This document shows positions 1-8,768 of a stretch of 35,184 nucleotides of DNA, one piece after another; position 1 is the stretch's first letter, and every line of letters starts with the position of its first letter. Source of the DNA: Chlorobaculum sp. (GTDB lineage Bacteria; Bacteroidota; Chlorobiia; Chlorobiales; Chlorobiaceae); contig JAAXXD010000018.1 of NCBI GenBank assembly GCA_013334655.1, forward strand, positions 1 to 35,184, read 5' to 3'. Made by a program: the position numbers and the translations under genes. The notes under the pieces are model-generated. The model searched no databases. It was not told the origin of the DNA and saw nothing but the letters and a program-made list of their open reading frames with translations.

Positions 1-82
1 TGCTCACTTCTCTGATGCTTCTGCCTTCTGGCGGCAGCACTTTCTTCAGAAGACTCTGCCGTACTGCATGCGAATAACCCAT
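1..82 (-). mobile_element. 5' end of a transposase-like ORF (HTH type), cut by the window edge
   Basis: Reverse complement reads ATG-GGT-TAT... = MGYSHAVRQSLLKKVLPPEGRSIREVS, preceded by a strong AGGAGG ribosome-binding site. The sequence resembles N-termini of HTH transposases ('...KVLPPEGRSIREVS'). Partial, not in the ORF track. Confidence 0.5.
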
Positions 83-805
83 AGATCGCCTCCTTTTAGG
101 ATGCGACATCTATATTAACACTTAGGGCCGCTTTTTTAAATTGATTTGTTGTATAATATAAATTATGTAAACCCACAAACAATCAGAAGAAGTACTGTCT
201 CTCGACTCTCTCCATAACACGAATTGGTACCATATGCTGCCGGATTGATCCGCCCCGAAGGTGTGTTTGTTAACATGGCCATCTCGCCCCACTGAAGCAC
301 TATGCTTATCGTAATATCGAGTAATTTTAAGCCTCATATCCTCCCCTCTTTTTCATGACCCACCTATTACCTGAAACCCTGCTCTTTTGAATCCAATATT
401 AGTCTGTGTAGGCTCAAGCAACGGTCTTGAAGCTATTCACCGTTAATCTCTTCCTGCGAGATCATGAATTATGAACCGTCTCATATTCAGCACATGATTC
501 GATACTCTGTGCCATTGCATTTGCTGTGGAGGTTTCTTGCATCAACTCCGTTTAACTCGCTGAACATGCACATATATCTACTTGATTCCCTGTGTGTATA
601 AGCTCAAAGTATATGATACACATATATTTAGCATATACCTCATAAATCTATCACCATGAATTTGATAAAGAGAAAAATATTTAATATTATTTCATATTCA
701 TAGAAAGAATGATAAGAATTTTGGCTGTATAACAGGCCGCAAAAAAAGAAGTGCTGAGCATAAAAACACTCAGCCTGAACGAATTGTCAAAACTGCGAGG
801 CGATC

Positions 806-1546
806 ATGAAAAAGTTCATTTTCTTACTGACAGCTCTCTCCGTGACGTGCTTCACGAATTCGCAGGGCTATGCTGCCGCTGGAGATATCATCAATATACA
901 GTGTGGTTATAGCGCCATGAATCCAGATTTAATTTACCATGGTGGTGGCGTATTCAGCGGTACTTCCCAATTCTGGAATCAGGTCAATGAGTCGGATTAT
1001 AATACTTTAGACAATCTTAAACTTTCTGATGGATTAACTGATAGCGGCGTATCGCTTCTGGAATATATGCCCGGAACGGCAGAGATTGATGGAGCAACAG
1101 GTTCAGCCTTCTTGCCTGGCAGTAGTGATCAATACTTAATGCTTGGTTATCTGCATACAGAAGGTCAGGGTATGGACCCCGGCTATTTTAAATTTTCGGG
1201 ACTGAGTGCGGGGTCGTATAACGTGTACATATTTAGCCAAACAGAACTTGGTAATGTTGGCGATTTGAACCTGACCATAAGCACAAGCGTAGGTAGCCCT
1301 GTGGATGTTTTACTTCACAATGCAGGTGGTATCGGGTACTTACAAGTGAACGAAAACTGGATAAAAAAGACAGTAATTGTAGGGAGTGACGGTCGCTTAA
1401 CTGTTGATGTAGGATTGGATAACGAGATCAATGGTATTCAGATAGAGGCGGTTCCTGAACCGAATAGCGTCATTCTGTTAGGGGTTGGAGGTATTATCGT
1501 TTTTTGCTACCGAAACGCGAGGACAAAAATGAGGAGGTGCCTGTGA
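806..1546 (+). CDS. PEP-CTERM sorting domain-containing exported protein (paralog A)
   Basis: Signal peptide MKKFIFLLTALSVTCFTNSQGYA; C-terminal VPEPNSVILLGVGGIIVFCYRNARTK = PEP motif + hydrophobic helix + basic cluster; similar along its length to 2016-2753. Confidence 0.85.
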   Translation: MKKFIFLLTALSVTCFTNSQGYAAAGDIINIQCGYSAMNPDLIYHGGGVFSGTSQFWNQVNESDYNTLDNLKLSDGLTDSGVSLLEYMPGTAEIDGATGSAFLPGSSDQYLMLGYLHTEGQGMDPGYFKFSGLSAGSYNVYIFSQTELGNVGDLNLTISTSVGSPVDVLLHNAGGIGYLQVNENWIKKTVIVGSDGRLTVDVGLDNEINGIQIEAVPEPNSVILLGVGGIIVFCYRNARTKMRRCL

Positions 1547-1615
1547 ATTACTGATCGTATTTTCGATTGACTAGGACGCTTCCCCTGAGCGAATACAAAC
1601 GTTATGTTTGTGATG

Positions 1616-1643
1616 GTGTTTTGAGCATCCAAAACACTTTTTT
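1616..1643 (+). terminator. Putative Rho-independent terminator
   Basis: GTGTTTTG-agcatc-CAAAACAC perfect 8-bp stem followed by TTTTTT, about 70 nt after the stop of the 806-1546 gene. Confidence 0.6.
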
Positions 1644-2015
1644 GGATTTTTTTTATCCCGCCAAAAAAAATCCTTTACCTACTAAGCCGGTGCCTTATTA
1701 AAAATATAGATAATTACGGTACGCTAATTTCACTTATTAGCGTGTATGTAATAGGGTTTTTGCATCGCAAAAGCTGCGTAACGCTTTATTTTTTATTGCT
1801 ATAACAACAACTCTAATATTTTGTTAAAAATTGTTAAAAATATATATAAATAAACAAGACAATGTCTTGCTGAATAAATTTTATTTATGTATTTTTTTCA
1901 AATAATTAACATAGTATGAGAGTTGGACTGCGCACTCTTTTGGATTGCATAGCGTGAAAAAGCGTAGTAATGACGTATATTCAAAAAGAAAAAACGTAAA
2001 CGTAAAACCGTCATT

Positions 2016-2753
2016 ATGAAAAAGGTATCATTTATTCTTTCATCATATATAGTTGCATTATTCGCATGTAATACTGCTTATGCGCTCAATCATGCTGATA
2101 TTATTAGTATCCGGATGGGTACTTTGAATAGTAGTATTACCTATACTGGCGATGCGGCTATAGACAATGGTTCAGCGGAAACCTGGAATAGAGCCACTGC
2201 TTCGGGCAACAAGTCAATAACAAATCTTAAGTTAGCAAAGGATGGAAGCCCTAGCGGTGTATCGGTCTCTTATTATATGACGACTTCGGGAAATTTCGGT
2301 GCTGCAGGCACCAGCATTCCTCTTACCAATATCGACCAGCCATTGATGAGAGGTTATATGTTAACTGACAGTTCACATACTGGTAATTTTAATTTTTCGG
2401 GGCTGACTGCTGGAAACTATACCGTGTATGTGTACTCCCAAATGGGTAAGAACGCAACAAGTTACATAAACATGGGGGCCTCAACGCAAGGACATACCTA
2501 CAGTACAATATCATTGACCAATCCTGGTACAGCCTCAACGTTAACTTATGGCGTCAACTGGATTAAGGAGAGTGTTACCGTTGGCAGTGATGGTCTTCTG
2601 AATTTGTCATTTGCAAACAACAATCAGATCAACGGTATTCAGATTCAGGCTCTTCCCGAACCGAACAGCCTCATTCTTATTGGAGTTGGAGGTGTTTTCG
2701 TTTTTTCTTTCATGAAAAGAAAACAAATAGTGGACTCTACAGTCAATGACTGA
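2016..2753 (+). CDS. PEP-CTERM sorting domain-containing exported protein (paralog B)
   Basis: Signal peptide; C-terminal LPEPNSLILIGVGGVFVFSFMKRKQ; shared blocks with 806-1546 (FSGL.AG.Y.VY..SQ; NWIK..V.VGSDG; INGIQI.A.PEPNS). Confidence 0.85.
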   Translation: MKKVSFILSSYIVALFACNTAYALNHADIISIRMGTLNSSITYTGDAAIDNGSAETWNRATASGNKSITNLKLAKDGSPSGVSVSYYMTTSGNFGAAGTSIPLTNIDQPLMRGYMLTDSSHTGNFNFSGLTAGNYTVYVYSQMGKNATSYINMGASTQGHTYSTISLTNPGTASTLTYGVNWIKESVTVGSDGLLNLSFANNNQINGIQIQALPEPNSLILIGVGGVFVFSFMKRKQIVDSTVND

Positions 2754-3089
2754 TTGCATCGTCAGTTACCCCTGAAATAAAGCATCCTGCCAGTGAATTG
2801 AATAAGAACGCTTTTTTCTCATACAAGTTTTCCAGCTATATTTTTTTGAGCGTTAAATTTCTCCTGAGAAAATCACTTCGAGGATTTGCATCGCACAAGG
2901 CAAGCTCGCTGTAGTTTGACGCGATTTTGCGCTCCTCTTTTACGAATATGATCAATAATACTGCTCATGCATGTAGCGAACAGAGGCACGTCAATTTCGG
3001 GTGTCTCATATATGCGCTTATATATATTCAGGTGAAAAATATTTCTTGTAACGATCCGATAGTAACGTGCTTCATCAATCTGTCATGAA

Positions 3090-3563
3090 TCATGGATTCG
3101 GGTCTTCGACTTTGATGACATTCGGCACCCCCGAGACGCCGGTGTAAAAGACGACGAGGCTCGCGATTTTCTTGCCGGTATTGGTTCCGTTGTGCAAAAG
3201 ATTCATTACCTCGATAATCGGCTCCCCTTTCACAAACCGCTTCTCGATACCATTCCCCGTCCGAACAGTCAATTCCCCTTCGAGCATGTAAGCATAAACA
3301 GGCACCGGATGCTTGTGCCATCCCGTCGAGCTGCCTGGCGGCAGATGCACCACGAGCGCCGTCACCTCAGCCTTTCCGGAATCGGGATAAGCCAGCGGCT
3401 GACCGGCATAGTTGATAGAAGTAACCGTCAGCTTCTCGACCTTCGCCTGGGCATAGTCTCGGGCGAAAGCCGACTGCGGAGTTGCCAGCAGCAGCAACGG
3501 CAGAATCAAGGCTCGCGCGCGCGCGCGCATCTTGCCGACAGTTCGACAGTTCAATCGCTTCAT
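3090..3563 (-). CDS. Cupin domain-containing exported protein
   Basis: Signal peptide-like N-terminus; cupin signature LPPGSSTGWHKHPVPVYAYMLEGELTV. Confidence 0.8.
   Translation of the reverse strand: MKRLNCRTVGKMRARARALILPLLLLATPQSAFARDYAQAKVEKLTVTSINYAGQPLAYPDSGKAEVTALVVHLPPGSSTGWHKHPVPVYAYMLEGELTVRTGNGIEKRFVKGEPIIEVMNLLHNGTNTGKKIASLVVFYTGVSGVPNVIKVEDPNP
3514..3528. repeat. (CG)n dinucleotide tract inside the cupin gene signal-peptide region
   Basis: Uninterrupted cgcgcgcgcgcgcgc, encoding RARARA on the minus strand. Confidence 0.85.
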
Positions 3564-3578
3564 GGTACCGGTTGTTTG

Positions 3579-4358
3579 TTATTTTTGCAAGGGTTTGAGG
3601 ATTTCTTTCAGATCGTCGAACGAGAGATCGATGATGATCTGCCCGACAGCGTATGGGGCGATTTCATAATGGTTGTACAGAAAGCGGATACCGGAGCCGG
3701 TCACGGCGAAGTTCTCATTGTGGCGAATTGCATTCTCGAAAAGTCCGCCTTTTTCGCCGTTCAAAGGATCGATTTCCGACAAACCTCGTATCTGACGGTA
3801 TCGACGTTCGATGAGCTTGTCCAGCGCACTCTCGAATCCTGGCGCGAAGAAATCAGACAGGCCAAGCTCTTTGCTGGTGGTGGCATCGAAAACCATCTGT
3901 TGCGTAACGCTCATGCCGTGAGCGCCGCCGGTGAATGCGTAAGTTAAGATCGACACCGACACCAGGCCAGGCTGGTCGAGCAGCACCTCGCCCTTGCACT
4001 CCGATTGCCAGGGCAAGACGTGCTCTTTTTGGCTTGTCATGAGGTCGTCATGCTCATTGATGAAGGCCGTAGCAGCCTCTTTGACGGTGGCCGCAGCCTG
4101 TTTTTGCTCCAGCGAAAGGGTTCGGCTGACGACGGCATTCAGGAGAGCGCGGTTGATGATCTCCCCGGCTCCCGAGTGCTCGAAAACCGGATATTCGCAC
4201 TTCCAGTACGTTTCGGCATCGAGCCGGGAATGCTGCTCGTAACTGAACAATCCAAAGCTCAACGGGCAAGACGTTGATTTAGCTAAAGCAAAGCCGGGCA
4301 GTATCGCCACGGCGACAAAAACCGCAGAAACAATAACGGCAACGAAAACCCTTTTCAT
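3579..4358 (-). CDS. DUF3298/DUF4163 (RsiV/PdaC-N-like) exported protein
   Basis: Signal peptide; LLDQPGLVSVSILTYAFTGGAHGMSVTQQMVFDATTSKELGLSDFF...FLYNHYEIAPYAVG..II is typical of DUF3298-containing proteins. Confidence 0.75.
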   Translation of the reverse strand: MKRVFVAVIVSAVFVAVAILPGFALAKSTSCPLSFGLFSYEQHSRLDAETYWKCEYPVFEHSGAGEIINRALLNAVVSRTLSLEQKQAAATVKEAATAFINEHDDLMTSQKEHVLPWQSECKGEVLLDQPGLVSVSILTYAFTGGAHGMSVTQQMVFDATTSKELGLSDFFAPGFESALDKLIERRYRQIRGLSEIDPLNGEKGGLFENAIRHNENFAVTGSGIRFLYNHYEIAPYAVGQIIIDLSFDDLKEILKPLQK

Positions 4359-4518
4359 AATCGAGGCGATGAGCAGTTGAATGGAACTGTCTTTTATTAT
4401 AATAAAGTAGCGTTTTCCCGATTCTATATTCGCATCGTTCTCGGGAACCGCTACCAGAATTCACAGGAATGGCTATATTCGTGAAATCTTTTTCAATGTC
4501 AGCAGAAGTTACCGCCGC

Positions 4519-5391
4519 ATGAACTCCGGCCCCGGAAAGAAACCCGACTGGCTCAAGATCAAGCTCGCCTCCGGTTCGTCGTTCGCCTCGACCCGGCAGT
4601 TGCTCAACAAGCACAGCCTGCACACGGTATGCCGCTCGGCGATGTGCCCGAACCTGCACGAGTGCTGGTCGAAAGGCACGGCGACCTTCCTGTTGCTCGG
4701 CAACGTCTGTACCCGCACATGCCGCTTCTGCGCGGTGGCCACGGGGCAACATCCGGCGTTACCCGACACGGCTGAGCCAGCCAAAATCGCCGAAGCGGTC
4801 AGGACGATGAAACTCCGACACGCCGTTTTGACCAGCGTTAACCGCGACGACCTGCCGGACGGTGGTGCCGCGCAGTGGGTCGAGACAATCCGGGCCATAC
4901 GCGCCGTCAATCCAGCCGTAAGCCTCGAATGCCTCATTCCCGATTTCAGCGGCAATGAACTAGCGCTCGACATGGTGATGGCGGAAGCGCCGGAGGTGCT
5001 GAACCACAACATCGAAACCGTGCCGTCGCTCTACGGCAAAGTACGGCCCCAGGCATCGTATGCGCAGTCGCTCTCGATCATCGAGCGGGCGAAGCGCAAA
5101 TTCCGGCTTGCCACCAAATCGGGCATGATGGTCGGCATGGGCGAAACGCCGGAGGAGGTCGAGGCGTCGTTGAACGACCTGCGCCTTCACGGCTGCGACA
5201 TGGTGACTATCGGCCAGTACCTGCAACCGACCGCCTCGAACCTGCCGGTCGAGCGCTACGTCACCCCTGATGAGTTCGAAGAGTACCGCAAAATCGCGCT
5301 CAACGACGGATTCCGGCACGTCCAGTCCGGTCCGTTCGTGCGAAGCTCCTACCACGCCGACGTTTTCGAGCCTGTCGAACCAGTTTTCTGA
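4519..5391 (+). CDS. lipA: Lipoyl synthase (radical SAM)
   Basis: [10 protein letters not shown] radical-SAM CxxxCxxC motif, N-terminal C..A.CPN..EC cluster motif, [14 protein letters not shown], and C-terminal [11 protein letters not shown]. Confidence 0.95.
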   Translation: MNSGPGKKPDWLKIKLASGSSFASTRQLLNKHSLHTVCRSAMCPNLHECWSKGTATFLLLGNVCTRTCRFCAVATGQHPALPDTAEPAKIAEAVRTMKLRHAVLTSVNRDDLPDGGAAQWVETIRAIRAVNPAVSLECLIPDFSGNELALDMVMAEAPEVLNHNIETVPSLYGKVRPQASYAQSLSIIERAKRKFRLATKSGMMVGMGETPEEVEASLNDLRLHGCDMVTIGQYLQPTASNLPVERYVTPDEFEEYRKIALNDGFRHVQSGPFVRSSYHADVFEPVEPVF

Positions 5392-5412
5392 ACCAAAAAA
5401 TCTGAATCCCTC

Positions 5413-5994
5413 ATGCATAATATTCCGGCGCCTCTACAGATTTACGCTTACTGGGCCATAGCGATTCTCATCGGCATCATCTTTTTCCGCAAGGATGTCA
5501 TGACCTCGAATCCGGATTACGGCTCGAAGCGCATCGGCCTGCTTGCATTTTCGGTGATCGTTCTCGGCCTGAACGCCTATATCTATTCACACTCGACCAC
5601 TGACGGCGGACGAACGCTCGACCCGACGAGCGCTCTCATCTTCAGCGTCGGCAACGGCATTGCCGAGACCTTCATGTTCTATGCTGTGTTCCGGCTCGGA
5701 CAGGCAATCGTCGGCAAATTCACCGATAACCTGTGGGCCGGATTCGCCTTGGGCTTTTTCTTCTTCATGGCGTACAGTGGCGTAATTCACGGCCTTTTCT
5801 GGCTTGCAATCCTGCCGGAACACGTCGTGCAGACCAGCCCGTTCAAGCCGTTCTTCATGCCGATTCAGCTCATGATCGCCCTGAGCTGGGCGCTCTCCTT
5901 CTTCTGGTATCGCGACATCCGCACGGTCTTCATCCTGCACGCCATCGTTGATTTGACGATGATCATGAACGTGAAATTCTCGATGTTCGCCTGA
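5413..5994 (+). CDS. Hypothetical integral membrane protein
   Basis: 193-aa ORF with several hydrophobic segments, close behind lipA and upstream of the SDR gene in the same orientation. Confidence 0.7.
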   Translation: MHNIPAPLQIYAYWAIAILIGIIFFRKDVMTSNPDYGSKRIGLLAFSVIVLGLNAYIYSHSTTDGGRTLDPTSALIFSVGNGIAETFMFYAVFRLGQAIVGKFTDNLWAGFALGFFFFMAYSGVIHGLFWLAILPEHVVQTSPFKPFFMPIQLMIALSWALSFFWYRDIRTVFILHAIVDLTMIMNVKFSMFA

Positions 5995-6015
5995 ATCTGA
6001 AATCAAAAAGACAAG

Positions 6016-6714
6016 ATGAAACCATTTGAAGGCACAGTACTCGTTGCGGGCGCGACCGGACGCACCGGACGGCTTGTGGTCGAGCGGCTCCAGGCGCGCG
6101 GCATCGAGTTCCGGCTTTTCGTGCGCTCGGGAGTCAAGGCGGTCGAGCAGTTCGGCCCGGAGGTCGTTGACCGGCTCGTCATCGGCTCGGTGCTGAGCGA
6201 CAAGGAGGTCGAGGCCGCCGTGCAGCATATCGACGCCATCATCTGCGCCATCGGCGGCGAGGTCACCAACCCGGAAGCGCCTCCCCCGTCGGTCATCGAC
6301 CGCGACGGCGTGATCCGCCTCGCCACGGCGGCAAAAGCGGCGGGCGTGACGACCTTCGTGCTCGTCAGTTCCCTCGCCGTCACCCATCCCGACCACCCGC
6401 TCAACAAGTACGGCCGTGTGCTCGACATGAAGCTCGCAGGAGAAGATGGCCTGCGGGAGCTTTACGGAGAGGCTGGATTCCGCTACACCGTCCTGCGCCC
6501 CGGCGGCCTCATTGACGGCCCGCCGTTCATGCACGAATTGAAGTTCGACAAAGGCGACCGCATCACCGGCACTATCGACCGCAGCGATGTCGCCGAAGTT
6601 GCTGTAATATCGTTATGGCATCCGAAAGCGGTCAACCAAACGTTTGAACTGATTCGTGCCAATAATGATGAAGCGCTTCAGTCATCGCTCGAACCGTTTT
6701 TTGAGGGGTTGTAG
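6016..6714 (+). CDS. NAD(P)H-binding SDR family protein (atypical SDR, NmrA-like)
   Basis: VLVAGATGRTGRLVVERL Rossmann glycine motif; FRYTVLRPGGLIDGPP. Confidence 0.85.
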   Translation: MKPFEGTVLVAGATGRTGRLVVERLQARGIEFRLFVRSGVKAVEQFGPEVVDRLVIGSVLSDKEVEAAVQHIDAIICAIGGEVTNPEAPPPSVIDRDGVIRLATAAKAAGVTTFVLVSSLAVTHPDHPLNKYGRVLDMKLAGEDGLRELYGEAGFRYTVLRPGGLIDGPPFMHELKFDKGDRITGTIDRSDVAEVAVISLWHPKAVNQTFELIRANNDEALQSSLEPFFEGL

Positions 6715-6762
6715 AAAGGTGGAATGAAGTGGATGAGGATTGGCGGGACAATGGTTTTTGAT

Positions 6763-6816
6763 TTTTCGATCTCGGATCGCATCCTATAATTTGATGTGAC
6801 CCGAGATTCCCGAAAA
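6763..6816. other. Extended imperfect hairpin downstream of the SDR gene (candidate terminator or structured RNA)
   Basis: TTTTCG-ATCTCGG ... CCGAGAT-tcc-CGAAAA; outer arms pair over 13 bp with a 3-nt bulge; GCATC/GATGT can pair inside. Confidence 0.4.
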
Positions 6817-6922
6817 ACCTTTTCTGACGGAATTAAGCCAGCCAGTGATTATTGGAATCATGATTGCACAGATATGGTCTCAATAGAACGCTGGTGAAGC
6901 TTTGGCTTTTATACGCTATCCT

Positions 6923-7612
6923 TCATACCCGAAGCAGTCTGCCTTGAACGGCTCTTGCCAGAATCGCGCCGATGCCGATCAGCGCTACGCTGGCTGGTTC
7001 AGGTATAGGGCCGTCTACCCCACCTTCGCCTCCAAGATCGCCGGTCCCGGTGTCAACTTTAACATAGAGTTTGCTGCTTCCTTCACGGCCATCCGTTCCG
7101 GTACCGTTATACACACTTTGCAATCGCGCGCCTAAATCGGTAAAAGTTATGTTTTCATTTGCCGTGAGCGTAAAACTGGTCGATTGAATATCATCCCCTT
7201 TTCCGATTCCAGGTTTTCCAATTTCAACCCCGCCATCAAAAGAATAGATATTTCCATCGCCGTGCATGTTCGCATCTTTTGATTTTGGCAATGTGTCTAC
7301 ACCGCCCGCATTATTGAAAACAGAAGAGGTCACCTTTGGGCCACTCACTGACAAGCCCGTCAAGTTGCCATCCCAACTAAAATAGATGCCTCTGATGTCG
7401 GCAACAGTGCCTGCTCCCAGGCTGACGTCAACAGTGACGGAATGCGTTCCTGAACCAGTAACTGACATAATCACTTGCGAATTATCTCCGGTATACTCAT
7501 CGAGAGTGAATACGAGTGGAGATGGCGCTGGCGCTGGAACCGTCGAGTATGCGCTTAACGGAAAAGCTGCCGTCATCAACAAGATTCCACTCAGGACACT
7601 CAGTTTTTTCAT
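6923..7612 (-). CDS. PEP-CTERM sorting domain-containing protein (cohesin-like exported domain)
   Basis: Signal peptide MKKLSVLSGILLMTAAFPLSAYS; C-terminal IPEPASVALIGIGAILARAVQGRLLRV; gaggaggggg RBS upstream on the minus strand. Confidence 0.8.
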   Translation of the reverse strand: MKKLSVLSGILLMTAAFPLSAYSTVPAPAPSPLVFTLDEYTGDNSQVIMSVTGSGTHSVTVDVSLGAGTVADIRGIYFSWDGNLTGLSVSGPKVTSSVFNNAGGVDTLPKSKDANMHGDGNIYSFDGGVEIGKPGIGKGDDIQSTSFTLTANENITFTDLGARLQSVYNGTGTDGREGSSKLYVKVDTGTGDLGGEGGVDGPIPEPASVALIGIGAILARAVQGRLLRV

Positions 7613-7931
7613 TTTTTCCCCCTCCTCTTGAAGGATTTTCTTTTCTCGGTTGATTGATAACCATAGATGCTGCGACTCTTTTTAGCGACCGTATATGCAA
7701 CTTCTTTGAGATTCGCGCCAATAATCTACAAATCATCTTTATTAACTTACATAAGATAAGTATTTAATCAAAAACCTCATATACTATTTATGACTATTTA
7801 TGAGCTATACGCAGAGCGAGGTTAAGACGATAAAACGCCATAATTCAAATAATTATAAAGGATTAGATATCTTGCACGACAGTGAGGGCTGTGAACTCAG
7901 GTGATGTGGGAAAGAATCTATAGAAAGATGT

Positions 7932-8190
7932 GAACCGCCACCGCCATCAGCCATCGATCGCGAGGGCGTGATTCGTCTCGCCAGCACGGCAAAAACGGCG
8001 GACGGACGCGACATGTAGCTTTCCGAAAATGCGAGATTTCGCTACGCCATCCTCCGCCCTGCTGCCCTGTTCGGCAGCCCGTCCTTCCTGTAAGAGCAAC
8101 GCTTCGAGACCGGCGGTCGTATCAACGACGTCGAAAAAGTCGCCGTAATTTCGTTTTGGTATCCGAAAGCAATGAATCAGTCTGATCAGG
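7932..8190 (+). pseudogene. Decayed partial copy of the SDR gene at 6016-6714
   Basis: Plus-strand translation gives EPPPPSAIDREGVIRLASTAKTA... then ARFRYAILRPAALFGSPSFL*EQRF...GGRINDVEKVAVISFWYPKAMNQ. This matches EAPPPSVIDRDGVIRLATAAKAA, AGFRYTVLRPGGLIDGPPF and DRSDVAEVAVISLWHPKAVNQ, with stops and an internal deletion. Confidence 0.85.
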
Positions 8191-8235
8191 GCTGGCGATG
8201 GCAAGATGGCTCAGATGATGTTGACGTAGTTGTGT

Positions 8236-8245
8236 GGGGGGGGGG
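8236..8245 (+). repeat. G10 homopolymer tract
   Basis: gtgtGGGGGGGGGGattg between the SDR pseudogene and the IS3 remnant. Confidence 0.85.
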
Positions 8246-8289
8246 ATTGAAAGATGTTGGAATGTTTTACTCTTGGATCGAACATGGCT

Positions 8290-8662
8290 TAAAAGCTTGT
8301 ACAACATGCAAGACTTTAGAAATTGTTGACATACACCCTGATCTTTTGTAGCCTTTGTTCCTTACCAGCCACTCCCGTATACGCAACACGCCGTAGCAGG
8401 GCATCGACAGGTGCTGCTCGTCGATCAGTCGCATCAGCTCACGGTTCAGTTTCGTGCATTTTTCGGCTGAGAATAGAGGGCAGAGCGGTGAATGCTCAGC
8501 AGGTCGCCCTGCCGCTGGACGCTGATGTTTTGATGTGCTTTGTCGGTTATGGAACGCCTTTCAGAGAAAAAGCTTTCGATTGCATTTTTTTTGAGCCAAT
8601 CGACTTCGACCTCGAGTTTCCCGATGGTTTTGAATTCCGGCGTGACTGCCGGGTTTAGGTTG
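8290..8662 (-). pseudogene. IS3-family transposase remnant (end of OrfA / start of OrfB), frameshifted
   Basis: Minus-strand translation NPAVTPEFKTIGKLEVEVDWLKKNAIESFFSERRSITDKAHQNISVQRQGDLLSIHRSALYSQPKN, then after a frameshift LNRELMRLIDEQHLSMPCYGVLRIREWLVRNKGYK. Typical of IS3 OrfAB (S..RQC.LL...RS.LYY.P; LM..ID......P.YG.R....L...GY). Confidence 0.8.
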
Positions 8663-8768
8663 TTCCCGTTTAACCAGCTGTTTTGTTTTTGGAGAGTATT
8701 TCAAATGCGAATGAGGGAACAACAAGACATGTTGAACATCGTCATGCCATATCGTCGGCTGACACTTC

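Noticed and set aside
122-337. 71-aa minus-strand ORF in the left AT-rich region
   Set aside because: No RBS or domain signal and a low-confidence composition; cannot be supported as a gene.
5587-6534. 315-aa minus-strand ORF spanning two plus-strand genes
   Set aside because: Covers the membrane protein and SDR genes antisense; no plausible domain.
7947-8307. Two overlapping minus-strand ORFs (85 and 61 aa)
   Set aside because: They lie over the plus-strand SDR pseudogene; antisense artefacts.
8659-8723. GTTGTTCCC ... GGGAACAAC inverted repeat beside the IS3 remnant
   Set aside because: Only 9 bp with a 47-bp spacer; could be an IS end but there is not enough evidence.
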